From assembly GCF_963378075.1 (NCBI RefSeq), contig NZ_OY726394.1, positions 186,001 to 250,000 of the forward strand: a DNA stretch of 64,000 nt. The letters run 5' to 3'. Shown here piece after piece: positions 26,782 to 37,939 of the stretch. The translations under genes were made by a program, and so were the position numbers. Source of the DNA: Mycolicibacter sp. MU0083. GTDB lineage: Bacteria; Actinomycetota; Actinomycetes; Mycobacteriales; Mycobacteriaceae. Under the pieces are notes generated by a model. It saw only the letters and a program-made list of their open reading frames with translations, was not told the origin of the DNA and searched no databases. Every line of letters begins with the position of its first letter. Position 1 is the first letter of the stretch.

Positions 26782-27498
26782 CTAGCGTCGGTCCCCGAAT
26801 TCATTGACGGACACGGGAATCCGGGTCAGCGCGGTGCGGAAGCGATCGGCGACGACGCGGGCGATACCGGGATGGGTGCCCAGCGGGGCGGTCACCACGT
26901 CGGCACCGGCGTCGTGCAGCCGGCGTTGGAACAGGCCGTCGGCCAACAGGTATGACGCGATCACCACTCGGGAGGCCCCGCGATCGCGCAGCGCCGCGAC
27001 CGCTTCGGGCACACCGGGGCCGCCGGTGGCGGCGAAGGCCACCTCGACGGGTTCCCCGAGTAACCCCGACAGCATCGCAGCGGCCCGGGTCAGATCGGTG
27101 CGGGCGATCGGATCCGAGGAGCCGGCCGCGGCCAGGATCACCGAGTCGCCGCTGCGCCAACCGGCTTCGATGAGGCGGGCGGCGACCACCGCGGCGACCC
27201 GGCGGTCGGGCCCCAGCGACGGCGTGATCGTGACGTCCGGGTGGCCACTTGCCGCCACATGGGTCGGTACGTCGACACCGACGTGATAGCCGCGGGCCAG
27301 GAACGCCGGAACGAGCACCGCCGGCCGACCGCTGTGCGCCTCGGAGGCAAGGACTTCCAGCGGGCTGGGGCCCAGCACGTCCACGAACGCCACCCGGACA
27401 GGTTGCGTCAGCAAGGTCGAGACCCGTTCGGCCAGTTCGCCGATCATGACCACACCCTCGGTGCGACGGGTTCCGTGCGCGACCAGAACGGGGATCAT
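26782..27498 (-). CDS. Sirohydrochlorin chelatase (CbiX/SirB family)
   Basis: 238 residues of the chelatase fold: VLVAHGTRR at the N-terminus carries the metal/substrate histidine, and PAFLARGYHVGVDVP the second conserved histidine. ASYLLADGLFQRRL repeats the pattern in the C-terminal half. It inserts Fe (or Co) into sirohydrochlorin. Next to nirBD this most likely makes the sirohaem of NirB. It overlaps the winged-helix gene by 4 nt (27495-27498), so the two are co-translated. It corresponds to Rv0259c. Confidence 0.9.
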   Translation of the reverse strand: MIPVLVAHGTRRTEGVVMIGELAERVSTLLTQPVRVAFVDVLGPSPLEVLASEAHSGRPAVLVPAFLARGYHVGVDVPTHVAASGHPDVTITPSLGPDRRVAAVVAARLIEAGWRSGDSVILAAAGSSDPIARTDLTRAAAMLSGLLGEPVEVAFAATGGPGVPEAVAALRDRGASRVVIASYLLADGLFQRRLHDAGADVVTAPLGTHPGIARVVADRFRTALTRIPVSVNEFGDRR

Positions 27499-27803
27499 GC
27501 CGCACCCCGTTCACCGTCGACCGCCAGGCGATAGCCGCGCTTGACCACCGTGGCGACGATATGGCCGTCCCCCAGCGCCATTCGGAGTCGGAGCACGGCG
27601 GTGTCGACGGCGTGCGTGCTGGTGCCGTGCCCGGGCAGGACCCGCAACAGCGTGTCGCGGGTGACGACGGTCCCCGGCCGGTCGGCCAGGGCACGCAGGG
27701 TGGCCAGACCGGCGGGCGAGACCGGCCGGACGATTCCGTCGACCAGAACGCGGTTGTCCTCGATCACGATGACGTGACCGGCGGCGTGTACGGCGGTGCC
27801 CAT
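27495..27803 (-). CDS. Stand-alone winged-helix (OmpR-type) DNA-binding protein
   Basis: About 102 residues that are almost entirely one trans_reg_C winged helix: a strand pair (VIVIEDNRVLVDG), helices around LATLRALADRP and THAVDTAVLRLRMALG, and the wing (IVATVVKRGYRL). The start is ATG at 27803, with TTG at 27809 the alternative. There is no Shine-Dalgarno, so the mRNA may be leaderless. In M. tuberculosis Rv0260c (from memory) this domain is the C-terminus of a longer HemD-like (uroporphyrinogen III synthase) protein. Here the HemD part is absent and the preceding gene ends only 81 nt upstream. It likely regulates the nitrate/nitrite block. Confidence 0.8.
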   Translation of the reverse strand: MGTAVHAAGHVIVIEDNRVLVDGIVRPVSPAGLATLRALADRPGTVVTRDTLLRVLPGHGTSTHAVDTAVLRLRMALGDGHIVATVVKRGYRLAVDGERGAA

Positions 27804-27884
27804 GTACAAGATTTAGACCGAGCCGATTTCAGCTGTGTTACCGATCGGTTGCCGGACGGTTGCTCCATCTCCCGGTGGTTCCGG

Positions 27885-29288
27885 TCACACCGAAACGGTT
27901 TCGTTGCCCCGCTCAATCCGGTTGCTTGGCCCGGCCGGAATCCGCGGTGGCCGCCGGATGTACATCGCCCAGGTCAAAGCCGCTGCGGCGCAGTACGAAG
28001 CCAGGAAAAACCAGAACGCCGGGGTCTCGGTACCGGTGCTGGCGTAGGCCTGGCGCAGCACCAGGTTGATGGCGACTCCGCCGAGTGCCCCGACCGAGGT
28101 CGCGAATCCGATCAGTGCGCCGGAATGCGAACGCGCCCAGTGCCGGCGCTGCGCCTCGCTGCAGTCCAGTGACCGGCTGCGGGCCTCGAAGATCGACGGG
28201 ATCATCTTCAGCACCGATCCGTTGCCCATGCCGGCCAGGATGAAAAGCATCATGAACGCCGCGATGTAAAGCGCGATCGTCCACGTGGTCGCGCGGCTGT
28301 TGTGGTCGTCGACGGTGCTGGTGACGACCAGGACGGCCGATGCCGCAATCATGCCGACGAAGACCGCGAAGGTCACCCGACCCCCGCCGCGGCGGTCGGC
28401 GACACGGCCGCCGTAGATGCGGGCCAGTGCGCCCAACAGCGGTCCCACGAATGCGATTCGGGCGGCGTAGAGGGCGGCCTCGGCGGGGCTGTGACCGGCC
28501 TTCTCGAAGGTGACGTGCAGTACCTGGGCGAACGCGAAGGCGAATCCGATGAACGAACCGAACGCCGCGCAGTACAGCGCCGACACGACGGTGCTGTCGC
28601 CCATGGACAGGATCGACCGGATGCTGCCCACCTCCTCCATGCCGTGGTCGAGGTTGTCCATCCACAGCGCGGCACCGATACCGGTGACGGCGATCGCAAC
28701 CAGGTAGATCGAGCAGACCAGCTCCGGGCGGGCGTTACCGAGGGTGGCCAGTATCAGTAGACCCACCAGCTGGATGGCCGCCACTCCCAGGTTTCCGATG
28801 CCGCCGCACAACCCGAGCGCGACACCCTTGAGGCGCTGCGGGTAGTAGGCGTCGACGTTGGCGAGCGCCGCAGCGTAGTTGCCGCCGCCGAGCCCGGTCA
28901 GGGCCGCGCAGGCCAGGTACATCCACAGCGGCCGGCCGGGGCTGACCAGCAGCAGCAGTGTCCCGACCGTCGGGACCAACAGGATCAGTGAGGAGAACAC
29001 CGTCCAGGTCCGGCCGCCGAATCTGGTGTTGGCCCGCACGTAGGGGATCCGGACGCATCCACCGACCAGAGTGGCGACCGCGGCCAGCAGCAGCTTGTCG
29101 CCCGCGGTGATGCCGTAGACCGATTCGGGCATGAACAGCACCACCACCGACCACAGCGACCAGATGGAGAACGCGATGTGCGTGCTGACGGTGGACCAGA
29201 TCAGGTTGCGGCGCGCCACGGCGGCGTTGCCGGCCGACCATGCGGCGGTGTCTTCGGGATCGAAGTTGGTGATATGACCGTTCGGCAT
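27885..29288 (-). CDS. narK: NarK-type nitrate/nitrite transporter (MFS), copy 2
   Basis: 467 residues, close to the length recalled for NarK3 (Rv0261c), with about 12 helices and both nitrate signatures (GLGGGNYAAALANVDAYYP and GMGNGSVLKMIP). The start is ATG at 29288 with GCAGGAG 5 nt upstream; the open frame further upstream lacks support. It heads the minus-strand run narK - winged helix - cbiX - narK. The transporter is a paralog of copy 1. Different roles (nitrate import versus nitrite export) are possible but cannot be told from sequence. Confidence 0.93.
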   Translation of the reverse strand: MPNGHITNFDPEDTAAWSAGNAAVARRNLIWSTVSTHIAFSIWSLWSVVVLFMPESVYGITAGDKLLLAAVATLVGGCVRIPYVRANTRFGGRTWTVFSSLILLVPTVGTLLLLVSPGRPLWMYLACAALTGLGGGNYAAALANVDAYYPQRLKGVALGLCGGIGNLGVAAIQLVGLLILATLGNARPELVCSIYLVAIAVTGIGAALWMDNLDHGMEEVGSIRSILSMGDSTVVSALYCAAFGSFIGFAFAFAQVLHVTFEKAGHSPAEAALYAARIAFVGPLLGALARIYGGRVADRRGGGRVTFAVFVGMIAASAVLVVTSTVDDHNSRATTWTIALYIAAFMMLFILAGMGNGSVLKMIPSIFEARSRSLDCSEAQRRHWARSHSGALIGFATSVGALGGVAINLVLRQAYASTGTETPAFWFFLASYCAAAALTWAMYIRRPPRIPAGPSNRIERGNETVSV

Positions 29289-29514
29289 GAGATCTCCTGC
29301 GGCTCTGGGGTCACCGTCACGCGAAAAGCGTTGCGAGAATGGACGGTGTGCGAACCTACCCAGCTGATCTGGCAAGTCGCGGTGCAGAACCTTAATGGGA
29401 GGTACGCCACCCGGTCACCAGGTGTCGTGGATCACCGATTGCAGTTCCGCGCAGGTTGTTTCGCCTGGAAAATCGAGAATTGACCGGCGCAGTGCGTTCG
29501 TTGGGAACCTGCTG

Positions 29515-30726
29515 TCAGCTGACTGGCAGCCAGGAGTTGACGGCCTTGGAGATCTGCAGATACAGCGGAATGCCGATGGTGACGTTGTAGGAGAACGTCA
29601 ACCCCAGCGACGCCGCAAGCGGCACGGTCGGACTGGCTTCGGGGATCGCCATCCGTTGCACGGCGGGAACGGCGATGTAGGAGGCGGCGCCGCACAGCAC
29701 CGCGAACAGCACGTAGCTGCCCAGCTCGAAACGCATACCGGTGAGCTGCGAATAGGTGTGCAGGAGCACGATGCCGAACGTGGCGAAGAGATTCGGTGCC
29801 AAGAGTCCGAATGCGATCAATCCGCGCCCCGCCGAACGTAGGTCTTTGAGTTTGCGCGACGACGTCATCCCCATCTCGAGCAGGAACAGGCACAGCATGC
29901 CCTGGAACGCGGTGACGAAGACGTGGTCGCCGTCGGCGACGACGGAATCACCTTGCAGGGCACTGACGAAACCGATGGCGACGCCACCGATCAGCAGGAA
30001 CAGTCCCGGATTCAGCAGTACTTCGCGCAGCAGTGCCCGGTGCCCCGGTGCGGGCCCCGTGGCGACCGATCCGGTGCGCGGCTGATCCGGCCCGTCCGGG
30101 GGGAGCTCGATCCCGTCGTCGCCGCCCTGCCCGGAGGTGATCGTGGCGGTACCGCCGCCGGCGTGGGCGCCGACGAGTTGCCGGGTGGCCGTCGGGTTGT
30201 AGGCGGGCTCGCCGGGCAGGTTGCCCTGCGGGTCCATCTGGCGGGCCCGCATCCGGGCCACCAGGACCAGCGCCACGATGCAGCCGGGGATCTCCATGAT
30301 GGCCAGCATCACCGGCATGTAGGCGTCGAACGCGATGTCGAGGGTGGTGAGCACACCCAGACAGGTCGCGAACGTTCCCGCCGAGTCCGACCCGTAATAG
30401 CCGGCCACGGTGGCCCGGTCGACACCTCGCATCTTGGTGACCCGGCTCAGCAGCCAGTAGGCGAAGAATCCGATGACCAGATTGGTCAGGAAGCCCAGCA
30501 CGATGAAGCCCAGTACGCCGCCGACGCTGGAGGCGTCGATGGTGGCCAACTGTTCGCCGCCGTGCCAGCCGATCGCCAGCAGCAGGTACAGCGTGAGGCC
30601 CTGATACAGCACGTAGGGGAACTCGAACGGGATCTTCAGCAGCGGGATGAGGAATCCCATGTAGAAGAAGAGCAGCAGCGGCTTGAACAAGTTGTGGGTG
30701 AAGTTGTTCCAGAACTCGTACAGCAT
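29515..30726 (-). CDS. SbtA-type sodium-dependent bicarbonate permease
   Basis: 403 residues in two membrane halves: LFFYMGFLIPLLKIPFEFP and five or so helices, then a Gly/Pro-rich cytoplasmic loop of about 75 residues (roughly 180-255), then five more helices. GYYGSDSAGTFATC and GAASYIAVPAVQR match the family's conserved half-repeat motifs. Cyanobacterial SbtA is a high-affinity Na+/HCO3- symporter regulated by the PII-like SbtB. No SbtB homolog is in the window. The start is ATG at 30726, with GGAGAAG upstream. It is an isolated gene with a long leader. Confidence 0.85.
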   Translation of the reverse strand: MLYEFWNNFTHNLFKPLLLFFYMGFLIPLLKIPFEFPYVLYQGLTLYLLLAIGWHGGEQLATIDASSVGGVLGFIVLGFLTNLVIGFFAYWLLSRVTKMRGVDRATVAGYYGSDSAGTFATCLGVLTTLDIAFDAYMPVMLAIMEIPGCIVALVLVARMRARQMDPQGNLPGEPAYNPTATRQLVGAHAGGGTATITSGQGGDDGIELPPDGPDQPRTGSVATGPAPGHRALLREVLLNPGLFLLIGGVAIGFVSALQGDSVVADGDHVFVTAFQGMLCLFLLEMGMTSSRKLKDLRSAGRGLIAFGLLAPNLFATFGIVLLHTYSQLTGMRFELGSYVLFAVLCGAASYIAVPAVQRMAIPEASPTVPLAASLGLTFSYNVTIGIPLYLQISKAVNSWLPVS

Positions 30727-31030
30727 GGGGTGCTTCTCCAGGTGAAGGCTGTTCATCGTCGGACAGGCCGTGACGGACACACCATAAGGCCACTTGTGGT
30801 GCGCGGGCGCCCTGAAAAGGGCCCTCGACGCTGATTGGCAGGAGAGTGGCAGGTTGCTGTGAATTCGCTCCCCGTCCCGTGCCCGACGCCGGGTCGTCCG
30901 GGCGGTTCCGGCCCGCAGGATGGCACGGAAACGCCCAGCTCAACGCGGCAGCTACCCGGCTTTCGGCGACGACCACCGGGAATTGTGGTACGCATCCGTA
31001 CCGTCACCGCGCCGCACACCGGACGGACTT
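30727..31030 (-). other. Gene-free leader region of the SbtA gene
   Basis: The 383-nt gap to the aac gene holds no convincing ORF. If the promoter at 31031-31061 is used, sbtA has an untranslated leader of almost 300 nt. Two clear hairpins lie in it: GGTACG-CATC-CGTACC (30987-31002) and GCCCT-GAAA-AGGGC (30809-30822). I compared it with the c-di-AMP (ydaO), cobalamin, FMN, TPP and glycine riboswitch cores from memory and found no match. Confidence 0.45.
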
Positions 31031-31061
31031 AAGTTAATGATGAATCCGGCAGCTGTGTCAA
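31031..31061 (-). promoter_or_regulatory. Probable sigma-70 (SigA-type) promoter for the SbtA gene
   Basis: On the minus strand TTGACA (31061-31056) is followed after 19 nt by TAACTT (31036-31031), a TANNNT-type mycobacterial -10. The surrounding 70 nt are markedly AT-rich for this genome. Confidence 0.45.
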
Positions 31062-31109
31062 TTTCACGGCCGATTCTTAGATAAATTCGCCGCGGTGGCG
31101 GCGGTGCCG

Positions 31110-31664
<555 letters not shown>

Positions 31665-32555
31665 CTACCAGGGAGCGGACGGGTGGTGCCGCGGGTGCGA
31701 CCAGTGCATGCGTACGGTCTGCCCGGGCCGCACCTGCGCCAAGGTGTCGATGTCCTCATCGACCACCACCCCGACCACCGGATAGGCGCCCGTCACCGGA
31801 TGGTCGGGTCCCAAGATGATCGGAAACCCGTTCGGCAGGATCTGGATGGCGCCCCGGTCCGCGCCCTCCGCCGGCAGTTGCCGGTCGGGCCAGCGGTACT
31901 CCAGGGGCATCCCCACCAGGCGCATGCCGACCCGGTCGCTGCGGTTGCTCACCAGCCAGTTGGTCCGCACCATGATGTCGGGATCGACGAACCAGTCGTC
32001 GCGGGGTCCGGGCGTCACCCGCAACTCGACCACGTCGTCGGTGATGGTCGCCACCGGTGCCTGGTCGATCTCCGGATAGTGGCCGGCCCGCTCGCCGATC
32101 TGCAACACATCGCCGTCGCGCAGCGGCGACGGGCCGATCGCGTTCATCACGTCGTAACTGCGCGAACCCAGCACCGGAGTGACCTCGATACCGCCGCGCA
32201 CCCCCAGATAGCTGCGCAGCCCCGATCGCGGCCGGCCCAGGGACACCACCTGCCCATCGCGGACGCGCTGAATGCTGTTGGTGCCGAAGCTGACCCCGTC
32301 GACGTCGGGATCGGTGTCGGCACCGGTGACCGCGATGTCGACGTCACCACCGCGGACCCGCACGGACAGCCCGCCGAACGCCACCTCGATGGTGGCCCGG
32401 TCGTCGGGATTGGCCAGCAACCGGTTGGCCAGAGTGTGCGAGCGACGGTCTGCGGCGCCGGACGGGCTGACCCCGAGGTGCCCCAGCCCGGCCCGGCCCA
32501 GATCTTCGACCAGCGCCAGCGGGCCGGTGTGCAGGATCTCCAAAGTGGTCGTCAC
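31665..32555 (-). CDS. pxpC: 5-oxoprolinase subunit C / biotin-dependent carboxyltransferase family (PxpC)
   Basis: 296 residues of the KipA/PxpC (AHS2) domain: [23 protein letters not shown] at the N-terminus and [20 protein letters not shown] near the C-terminus. The start is GTG at 32555 with GGAAGGGA upstream, which removes an unsupported 46-residue extension. With PxpB (and PxpA, not seen here) it forms the ATP-dependent 5-oxoprolinase complex. It corresponds to Rv0263c. Confidence 0.9.
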   Translation of the reverse strand: MTTTLEILHTGPLALVEDLGRAGLGHLGVSPSGAADRRSHTLANRLLANPDDRATIEVAFGGLSVRVRGGDVDIAVTGADTDPDVDGVSFGTNSIQRVRDGQVVSLGRPRSGLRSYLGVRGGIEVTPVLGSRSYDVMNAIGPSPLRDGDVLQIGERAGHYPEIDQAPVATITDDVVELRVTPGPRDDWFVDPDIMVRTNWLVSNRSDRVGMRLVGMPLEYRWPDRQLPAEGADRGAIQILPNGFPIILGPDHPVTGAYPVVGVVVDEDIDTLAQVRPGQTVRMHWSHPRHHPSAPW

Positions 32556-32578
32556 GATCTCGTCCCTTCCCGTCGGTT

Positions 32579-33232
32579 TCACGCGGCCCGGAACTGCACC
32601 GACAGGCCCGGCGTCAACAGCGCCGGAGCGGGGCGGTCCAGGTCCCACAACACGGCGTCGGTGCGGCCGATCAACTGCCACCCGCCCGGCCACTGCCGTG
32701 GATAGATACCGCTGAATCGGCCGGCCAACGCCACCGAACCGGCCGGCACGGCGGCCCGCAACTCCGGGCGGCGCGGCACCTGCAGTCGGGGGTCACCGCC
32801 GAGCAGATAGGCGAAACCCGGGGTCGAACCGCCGAACCCCACCGTCCAGGGCGTGGCGGTGTGGGCGTGGATGACCTGGGCGACGCTCAACCCGGTCGCC
32901 TCGGCCACCTCGGCCAGATCGGGTCCGTCGTAGACGACGTCGATCACCACGTCCGGTGTATCGGACGGCGCCGCCGCGGCGACCGGGGTGACGTCGAGGG
33001 CCGGCAGGCGCCGCCGCACGCCCACCCGGTAGCGGGGAGCGGCGAGCTTCACCAGCACCGTCTGTGAGGCGGGGATGATGTCGACCACCCCGGGCAGTGC
33101 GGCGCGATGCAGCGCCGCAGTCCATTCCAGCACCTCGGCGGTGGAGTCGAACTGCAGCAGGAGTGCTCGGTCGCCGTAGTCCAGGATCCGCTCGGTCTCG
33201 GTGAGGTCGGTGAAGTCCAATGTCGCGCTCAT
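32579..33232 (-). CDS. pxpB: 5-oxoprolinase subunit B (PxpB/KipI family)
   Basis: 217 residues of the AHS1/KipI cyclophilin-like domain: [47 protein letters not shown] and [20 protein letters not shown]. The start is ATG at 33232 (MSATLDF). A 23-nt gap separates it from pxpC. It corresponds to Rv0264c. A second, one-piece 5-oxoprolinase (OplA) lies 1.1 kb away, so two unrelated oxoprolinase types are encoded side by side. Confidence 0.9.
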   Translation of the reverse strand: MSATLDFTDLTETERILDYGDRALLLQFDSTAEVLEWTAALHRAALPGVVDIIPASQTVLVKLAAPRYRVGVRRRLPALDVTPVAAAAPSDTPDVVIDVVYDGPDLAEVAEATGLSVAQVIHAHTATPWTVGFGGSTPGFAYLLGGDPRLQVPRRPELRAAVPAGSVALAGRFSGIYPRQWPGGWQLIGRTDAVLWDLDRPAPALLTPGLSVQFRAA

Positions 33233-33329
33233 GCCACGACCGTAGTCCCGAATGACCGCCAATAGTGATCTGGAACACAATTCTGCGGGGTATGCCAGAG
33301 GGGTCTTACCGAACGCGCAAAGTCGGGTC

Positions 33330-34277
33330 CTATCCGATCGCCTCGGCGATCAGCGTCGGTAGCTGGGCGGCCACCAACGGATAGCTCAGCGGGGACGCGA
33401 ACGCGATCGCGCCGGCCTGGTCCTTGGTGGTGAAGACACAGCGTGACGCGTATGCGGCGATGTCGGGATCGTCGAGCAGGGCCCGGCGTTCGTCGTCGGA
33501 CTCGGTCGTCCAGATCACCACGTCCGCGTCACCGAGTGTGGACCTGAGGCGGTCGCGCTCGATCACCGCCGGAGCGTCGGCGACCGTCAACCCCATCTGA
33601 CCGAGAAAGTCCGTTCGCCACCCGGTGGCGGCGTCGGCGGTGTCCCGCTCCAGGCGGCCCGCCAGCAGCAGGGCCTTCTTGCCTTTGAATCCGGGATGCG
33701 CGGCCGCGACTTCGGCGAACCCGGCGTCGACACCGTCGATCAGCGCCTGCATCTGCTGGGCTCGACGGACGGCCCGGCCGATGGTGGTCGCCTGGATCCG
33801 CCACGGCTCGAAGAAGGCGTCGCCGCCGGACTGCGCCACCGTCGGCGCGATCGCCGACAGTTTTCGGTAGGTCTCGGCGTCCACCCCGGCGTTCGTCGCG
33901 ATGATCAGATCCGGCTTCAGCTCGGCGATCTTGCCGACCGCGATCCCGCCGTCCAGGCTCAGCACCACCGGTTTGGCGTCGCCGAGTTGTCGCTGCGCCC
34001 AGGGCCACACCGCGCAGGGCTGCTCGCCGAACCAGTCGGTCACCGCGATCGGGACCACGCCCAGCGCCAACAGGTCGTCCTGCCCGGTGTAGCCGGCGCA
34101 GACCACCCGACCGGGCGGCTCCGGGATGGTCGTCTCGCCGAAGAGGTGGGTGACGGTGGCCGGCCCGGTCGCGCCGTCGTCGTGCTGGTCCTGCGACGAG
34201 CACGACGCCAGCAGCGCGCCGGCGCCGGCCGCCGCGCAGGCGCCGAGAAATCCTCGTCGGCTCCATCGGTCCCCCAT
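33330..34277 (-). CDS. Iron-siderophore ABC transporter substrate-binding lipoprotein (FecB-type)
   Basis: 315 residues. The N-terminus has a twin-arginine motif (RRGFLG, Arg7-Arg8) followed by a lipobox LLASC (Cys26), so it is probably a Tat-exported lipoprotein. The rest is a class III periplasmic-binding fold ([30 protein letters not shown]). It binds ferric siderophore or haem outside the membrane. No permease or ATPase is nearby. It corresponds to Rv0265c (FecB2) by position. Confidence 0.88.
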   Translation of the reverse strand: MGDRWSRRGFLGACAAAGAGALLASCSSQDQHDDGATGPATVTHLFGETTIPEPPGRVVCAGYTGQDDLLALGVVPIAVTDWFGEQPCAVWPWAQRQLGDAKPVVLSLDGGIAVGKIAELKPDLIIATNAGVDAETYRKLSAIAPTVAQSGGDAFFEPWRIQATTIGRAVRRAQQMQALIDGVDAGFAEVAAAHPGFKGKKALLLAGRLERDTADAATGWRTDFLGQMGLTVADAPAVIERDRLRSTLGDADVVIWTTESDDERRALLDDPDIAAYASRCVFTTKDQAGAIAFASPLSYPLVAAQLPTLIAEAIG

Positions 34278-34330
34278 CGCGTGAGACTAACCCGCCCGCC
34301 GTGGCGCGGGCGGATCCCGGCGGGAAACGG

Positions 34331-37300
34331 TCAGGACGCCGGCTCGCCGTACCCGCCGCCGCCGGGGGTCTCGATGACCAGCACGTCGCCGGGCCCCACG
34401 TCGGTGGAATCGCAGCCGGCCAGTTCGGTGATGGTGCCGTCCGCGCGGTCCACCCGGTTGTGGCCCAGCGCGCCGGTCTGCCCGCCGGCCATCCCGTAGG
34501 GCGCGAACCGCCGGTGCCCGGTCAGCACACTGACCGTCATCGGCTCCCGGAACTCCAGCCGGCGCACGCCGCCGTCCCCGCCGTGCCAGCGGCCCGCCCC
34601 ACCGCTGCCGCGCCGGATCGCATACTCGCGCAACAACACCGGAAGTCGCATCTCCAAAATCTCGGGGTCGGTGAGCCGCGAGTTGGTCATGTGGGTCTGG
34701 ACCACCGAGGCGCCGTGGAAGCCCGCCCCGGCGCCGGAGCCGCAGCCCAGGGTCTCGTAGTACTGGTGCCCGGCGTTGCCGAACGTCACGTTGTTCATGG
34801 TTCCGGAGCCCTCCGCCTGCACGCCCAGGGCGGCCAGCAGCGCGCCGGTGATCGCCTGCGACGTCTCGACGTTGCCGGCCACCACCGCCGCCGGGTACGC
34901 CGGCGACAACATGGTCCCGGCCGGGATCGAGATCTGCAGTGGCCGCAGGCAGCCGTCGTTGATCGGGATGTCGTCGTCGACCAGGGTGCGGAACACGTAG
35001 AGCACCGCGGCGGTGGCCACCGAGGACGGCGCATTGAAATTGGTGGTCAACTGCGCCGATGTTCCCGCGAAGTCGATGGCGGCGCTACGGGCGACGCGGT
35101 CGACGGTGACCTCGACCGAGATCACCGCCCCGGAGTCCATCTCGTAGCGGTACCGCCCGTCGCTCAGTGAATCGATGACGCGCCGCACGGCCTCCTCGGC
35201 GTTGTCCTGGACGTGCCGCATATAGGCCTGCACGACGTCCAGTCCGAAATGGGCGATCATGGAACGGATCTCGTCGATGCCCTTCTGGTTGGCGGCGATC
35301 TGGGCGCGCAGGTCGGCGAGATTGGTGTCCGGGTTGCGGGATGCGAACGTCGCTCCGGTCAGCAGGTCCCGGGTCTCGGCTTCCCGGAACCGGCCGTCCT
35401 CGACCAGCAGCCAGTTGTCGAACAGCACCCCCTCCTCGACCACCGAAGTGCTGTCGGCGGGCATGGAACCCGGTGTGGTGCCACCGATCTCGGCGTGATG
35501 GCCCCGGGAGGCCACGAAGAACAACACCGGGTCGCCCGGCTTCGCCGAATCGGCGTATACCGGGGTGACCACGGTGATGTCGGGCAGGTGGGTGCCGCCG
35601 TGGTACGGGTCGTTGACCGCGTAGACCTGGCCGGGCCGCATCGTGCCGGCACGCCGGACGATCACCTCCTGGACCGTCGCACCCATCGATCCCAGATGCA
35701 CCGGGATGTGGGGGGCGTTGGCCACCAGATTGCCGTCGGCGTCGAACAGCGCGCAGGAGAAGTCCAGCCGTTCCCGGATGTTCACCGACTGCGCGGTGGC
35801 CTCCAGCCGGGTCCCCATCTGTTCGGCGATCGCCATGAACAGGTTGTTGAAGATCTCCAGCAGCACCGGGTCGGCCGCCGTCCCCGCGGCGGGCGGAGCG
35901 GCCGCGGCCCGGCGTTGCAGCACCAGTTGCCCGTCGGCGTCCAGCCGGGCCCGCCAGCCGTCGTCGACGACGGTGGTGGCGTTGTCCTCGGCGATGATGG
36001 CCGGTCCCGACACCGTCCCGGTCAGTGATTCGCGTCGGTGCAGCGGCGCGTCACGCCAGGCGCCTCCGCTGTAGAGCCGCACCGACTCGATCTGCCCGCC
36101 GTCGGTGCCGGCATCGACCCGCCCGGTCAGGTCGGGCTGTTCGGACAGGCCGGTGGCCTCCACCGAGACCGCCTCGGCGATCAGCGGGCGATCCATCAGG
36201 AACGAGTACATGCCGCGGTGGATGTCCTCGAATGCCGTTGTCATGGCCGCGATATCGCCGAAATCGACCGGGATCGAGGTGTCGGTGCCCTGGTAGCGCA
36301 GGTGCACCCGCCTGGTCGCCCGGGTCCGATCGGCACCGATGCCCTGGGCGGCCAGTTCGGCGCGCGCCTGCCGTTCGAGGTCGTCGGCGACCCGGCCCAA
36401 AGCGGCCGGTGCCGCGGCGTCCAGGCCGAGCTCGGTTGCGCGTTCGCGGATCACGGTGGTGTCGGCCAATCCGATGCCCAGCGCCGAGAGCACCCCGGCC
36501 ATCGGCGGGACCAGCACCGTGCGGATGCCGAGTTCGTCGGCGACCGCGCACGCGTGCTGGCCGCCGGCGCCGCCGAACGTGGTCAGCGCATAACGGGTGA
36601 TGTCGTGGCCCTTGGCCACCGAGATCTTCTTGACCGCGTTGGCCATATTGGCCACCGCGATCCGCAGGAAACCCTCGGCGACCTGCTCGGGGCTGCGATC
36701 GTCGCCGGTGGCGAGCAGGATCTCGGCGGCCAGCTCGGTGAAGGCCCGCCGCACCGTCGCGGCGTCCAGCGACTCATCGCCGCGCGGGCCGAACACCGCC
36801 GGGAAATGGCCCGGCTGGATGCGACCGAGCATGACGTTGGCGTCGGTGACCGTCAGCGGACCGCCGCGGCGGTAGCAGGCCGGGCCCGGGTCGGCCCCTG
36901 CGGATTCCGGCCCCACCCGGTATCGGCTGCCGTCGAAGTGCAGGATCGAGCCACCGCCGGCTGCGACGGTGTGGATGTGCAGCATCGGCGAGCGCAACCG
37001 CACCCCGGCCACCTCGGTGGTGAACACCCGCTCGTACCCGCCGCCGGCGGCGGCACTGTAATGCGAGACGTCGGTGGAGGTTCCGCCCATGTCGAAGCCG
37101 ATCACCGAGTGGAATCCGGCGCGCTGCGACATCCGGACCATGCCGACGATTCCGCCGGCCGGACCGGACAGGATCGCGTCTTTGCCGCGGAAGTGATCCG
37201 CCGCCGCCAGACCGCCGTTGGACTGCATGAACATCAGCGGCACCCCGCGGAGCTCGTCGGCGACCTGCGCGACGTAACGGCGCAGCACCGGCGACAGGTA

Positions 37301-37939
37301 GGCGTCGACGACCGTGGTGTCGCCGCGCGGTATGAGCTTCGGTAGCGGGCTGACCTCGGCCGACAGTGAGATCTGGGTGAACCCCAGCTGCTCGGCCAGT
37401 TCGCCGATCATGTTTTCGTGCAACGGGTTCCGGTAACTGTGCAGACATACCACCGCCACCGAGCGGAACCCGTCGCGGTGCGCGGCGCGCAGCTGCTCGC
37501 CCAAGGCGGCCAGGTCCGGTGCCCGCAGCACGGTCCCGTCGGCGTCGATGCGTTCGTCGACCTCGACGGTGCGTTCGTAGAGCTGCTCGGGTAGCACGAT
37601 CTGCCGGTCGAAGATCCGCGGCCGATTCTGGTAGGCGATGCGCAGCGCATCGGCGAAGCCGGCGGTGATGACCAACAGGGTGCGCTCCCCGGCGCGCTCC
37701 AGCAGCGCGTTGGTCGCCACGGTGGTGCCCATCCGCACCGCCTCGATCAGCTCGGCGGGGATCGGTGCGGCGTCGTCGAGCCGCAACAGGGCACGGATCC
37801 CGGCCACCGCCGCGTCGCGGTACCGGGCCGGATCCTGCGAGAGCAGCTTGTGGGTGAGCAGCCGCCCGTCGGGACGGCGGGCCACGATGTCGGTGAACGT
37901 GCCGCCCCGGTCGATCCAGAACTGCCACTTACCCGACAC
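34331..37939 (-). CDS. oplA: 5-oxoprolinase OplA (HyuA/HyuB fusion)
   Basis: 1202 residues: an N-terminal hydantoinase A-type ATP-binding part (about 1-690; [39 protein letters not shown]) fused to a hydantoinase B part (about 700-1202; [35 protein letters not shown]). It opens 5-oxoproline to glutamate with ATP. The start overlaps the upstream regulator gene by 11 nt, indicating one transcript. It corresponds to Rv0266c. Related acetone/hydantoin enzymes share the fold, but the single-chain length fits OplA. Confidence 0.92.
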   Translation of the reverse strand: MSGKWQFWIDRGGTFTDIVARRPDGRLLTHKLLSQDPARYRDAAVAGIRALLRLDDAAPIPAELIEAVRMGTTVATNALLERAGERTLLVITAGFADALRIAYQNRPRIFDRQIVLPEQLYERTVEVDERIDADGTVLRAPDLAALGEQLRAAHRDGFRSVAVVCLHSYRNPLHENMIGELAEQLGFTQISLSAEVSPLPKLIPRGDTTVVDAYLSPVLRRYVAQVADELRGVPLMFMQSNGGLAAADHFRGKDAILSGPAGGIVGMVRMSQRAGFHSVIGFDMGGTSTDVSHYSAAAGGGYERVFTTEVAGVRLRSPMLHIHTVAAGGGSILHFDGSRYRVGPESAGADPGPACYRRGGPLTVTDANVMLGRIQPGHFPAVFGPRGDESLDAATVRRAFTELAAEILLATGDDRSPEQVAEGFLRIAVANMANAVKKISVAKGHDITRYALTTFGGAGGQHACAVADELGIRTVLVPPMAGVLSALGIGLADTTVIRERATELGLDAAAPAALGRVADDLERQARAELAAQGIGADRTRATRRVHLRYQGTDTSIPVDFGDIAAMTTAFEDIHRGMYSFLMDRPLIAEAVSVEATGLSEQPDLTGRVDAGTDGGQIESVRLYSGGAWRDAPLHRRESLTGTVSGPAIIAEDNATTVVDDGWRARLDADGQLVLQRRAAAAPPAAGTAADPVLLEIFNNLFMAIAEQMGTRLEATAQSVNIRERLDFSCALFDADGNLVANAPHIPVHLGSMGATVQEVIVRRAGTMRPGQVYAVNDPYHGGTHLPDITVVTPVYADSAKPGDPVLFFVASRGHHAEIGGTTPGSMPADSTSVVEEGVLFDNWLLVEDGRFREAETRDLLTGATFASRNPDTNLADLRAQIAANQKGIDEIRSMIAHFGLDVVQAYMRHVQDNAEEAVRRVIDSLSDGRYRYEMDSGAVISVEVTVDRVARSAAIDFAGTSAQLTTNFNAPSSVATAAVLYVFRTLVDDDIPINDGCLRPLQISIPAGTMLSPAYPAAVVAGNVETSQAITGALLAALGVQAEGSGTMNNVTFGNAGHQYYETLGCGSGAGAGFHGASVVQTHMTNSRLTDPEILEMRLPVLLREYAIRRGSGGAGRWHGGDGGVRRLEFREPMTVSVLTGHRRFAPYGMAGGQTGALGHNRVDRADGTITELAGCDSTDVGPGDVLVIETPGGGGYGEPAS

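Noticed and set aside
27804..27884. Remnant of a HemD domain upstream of the winged-helix gene
   Set aside because: Only 81 nt separate it from the narK stop, and no HemD-like residues are visible in any frame.
30727..31030. Riboswitch in the SbtA leader
   Set aside because: Hairpins exist, but no recalled riboswitch core (ydaO, cobalamin, FMN, TPP, glycine, GEMM) fits, so it is reported only as an unidentified leader.
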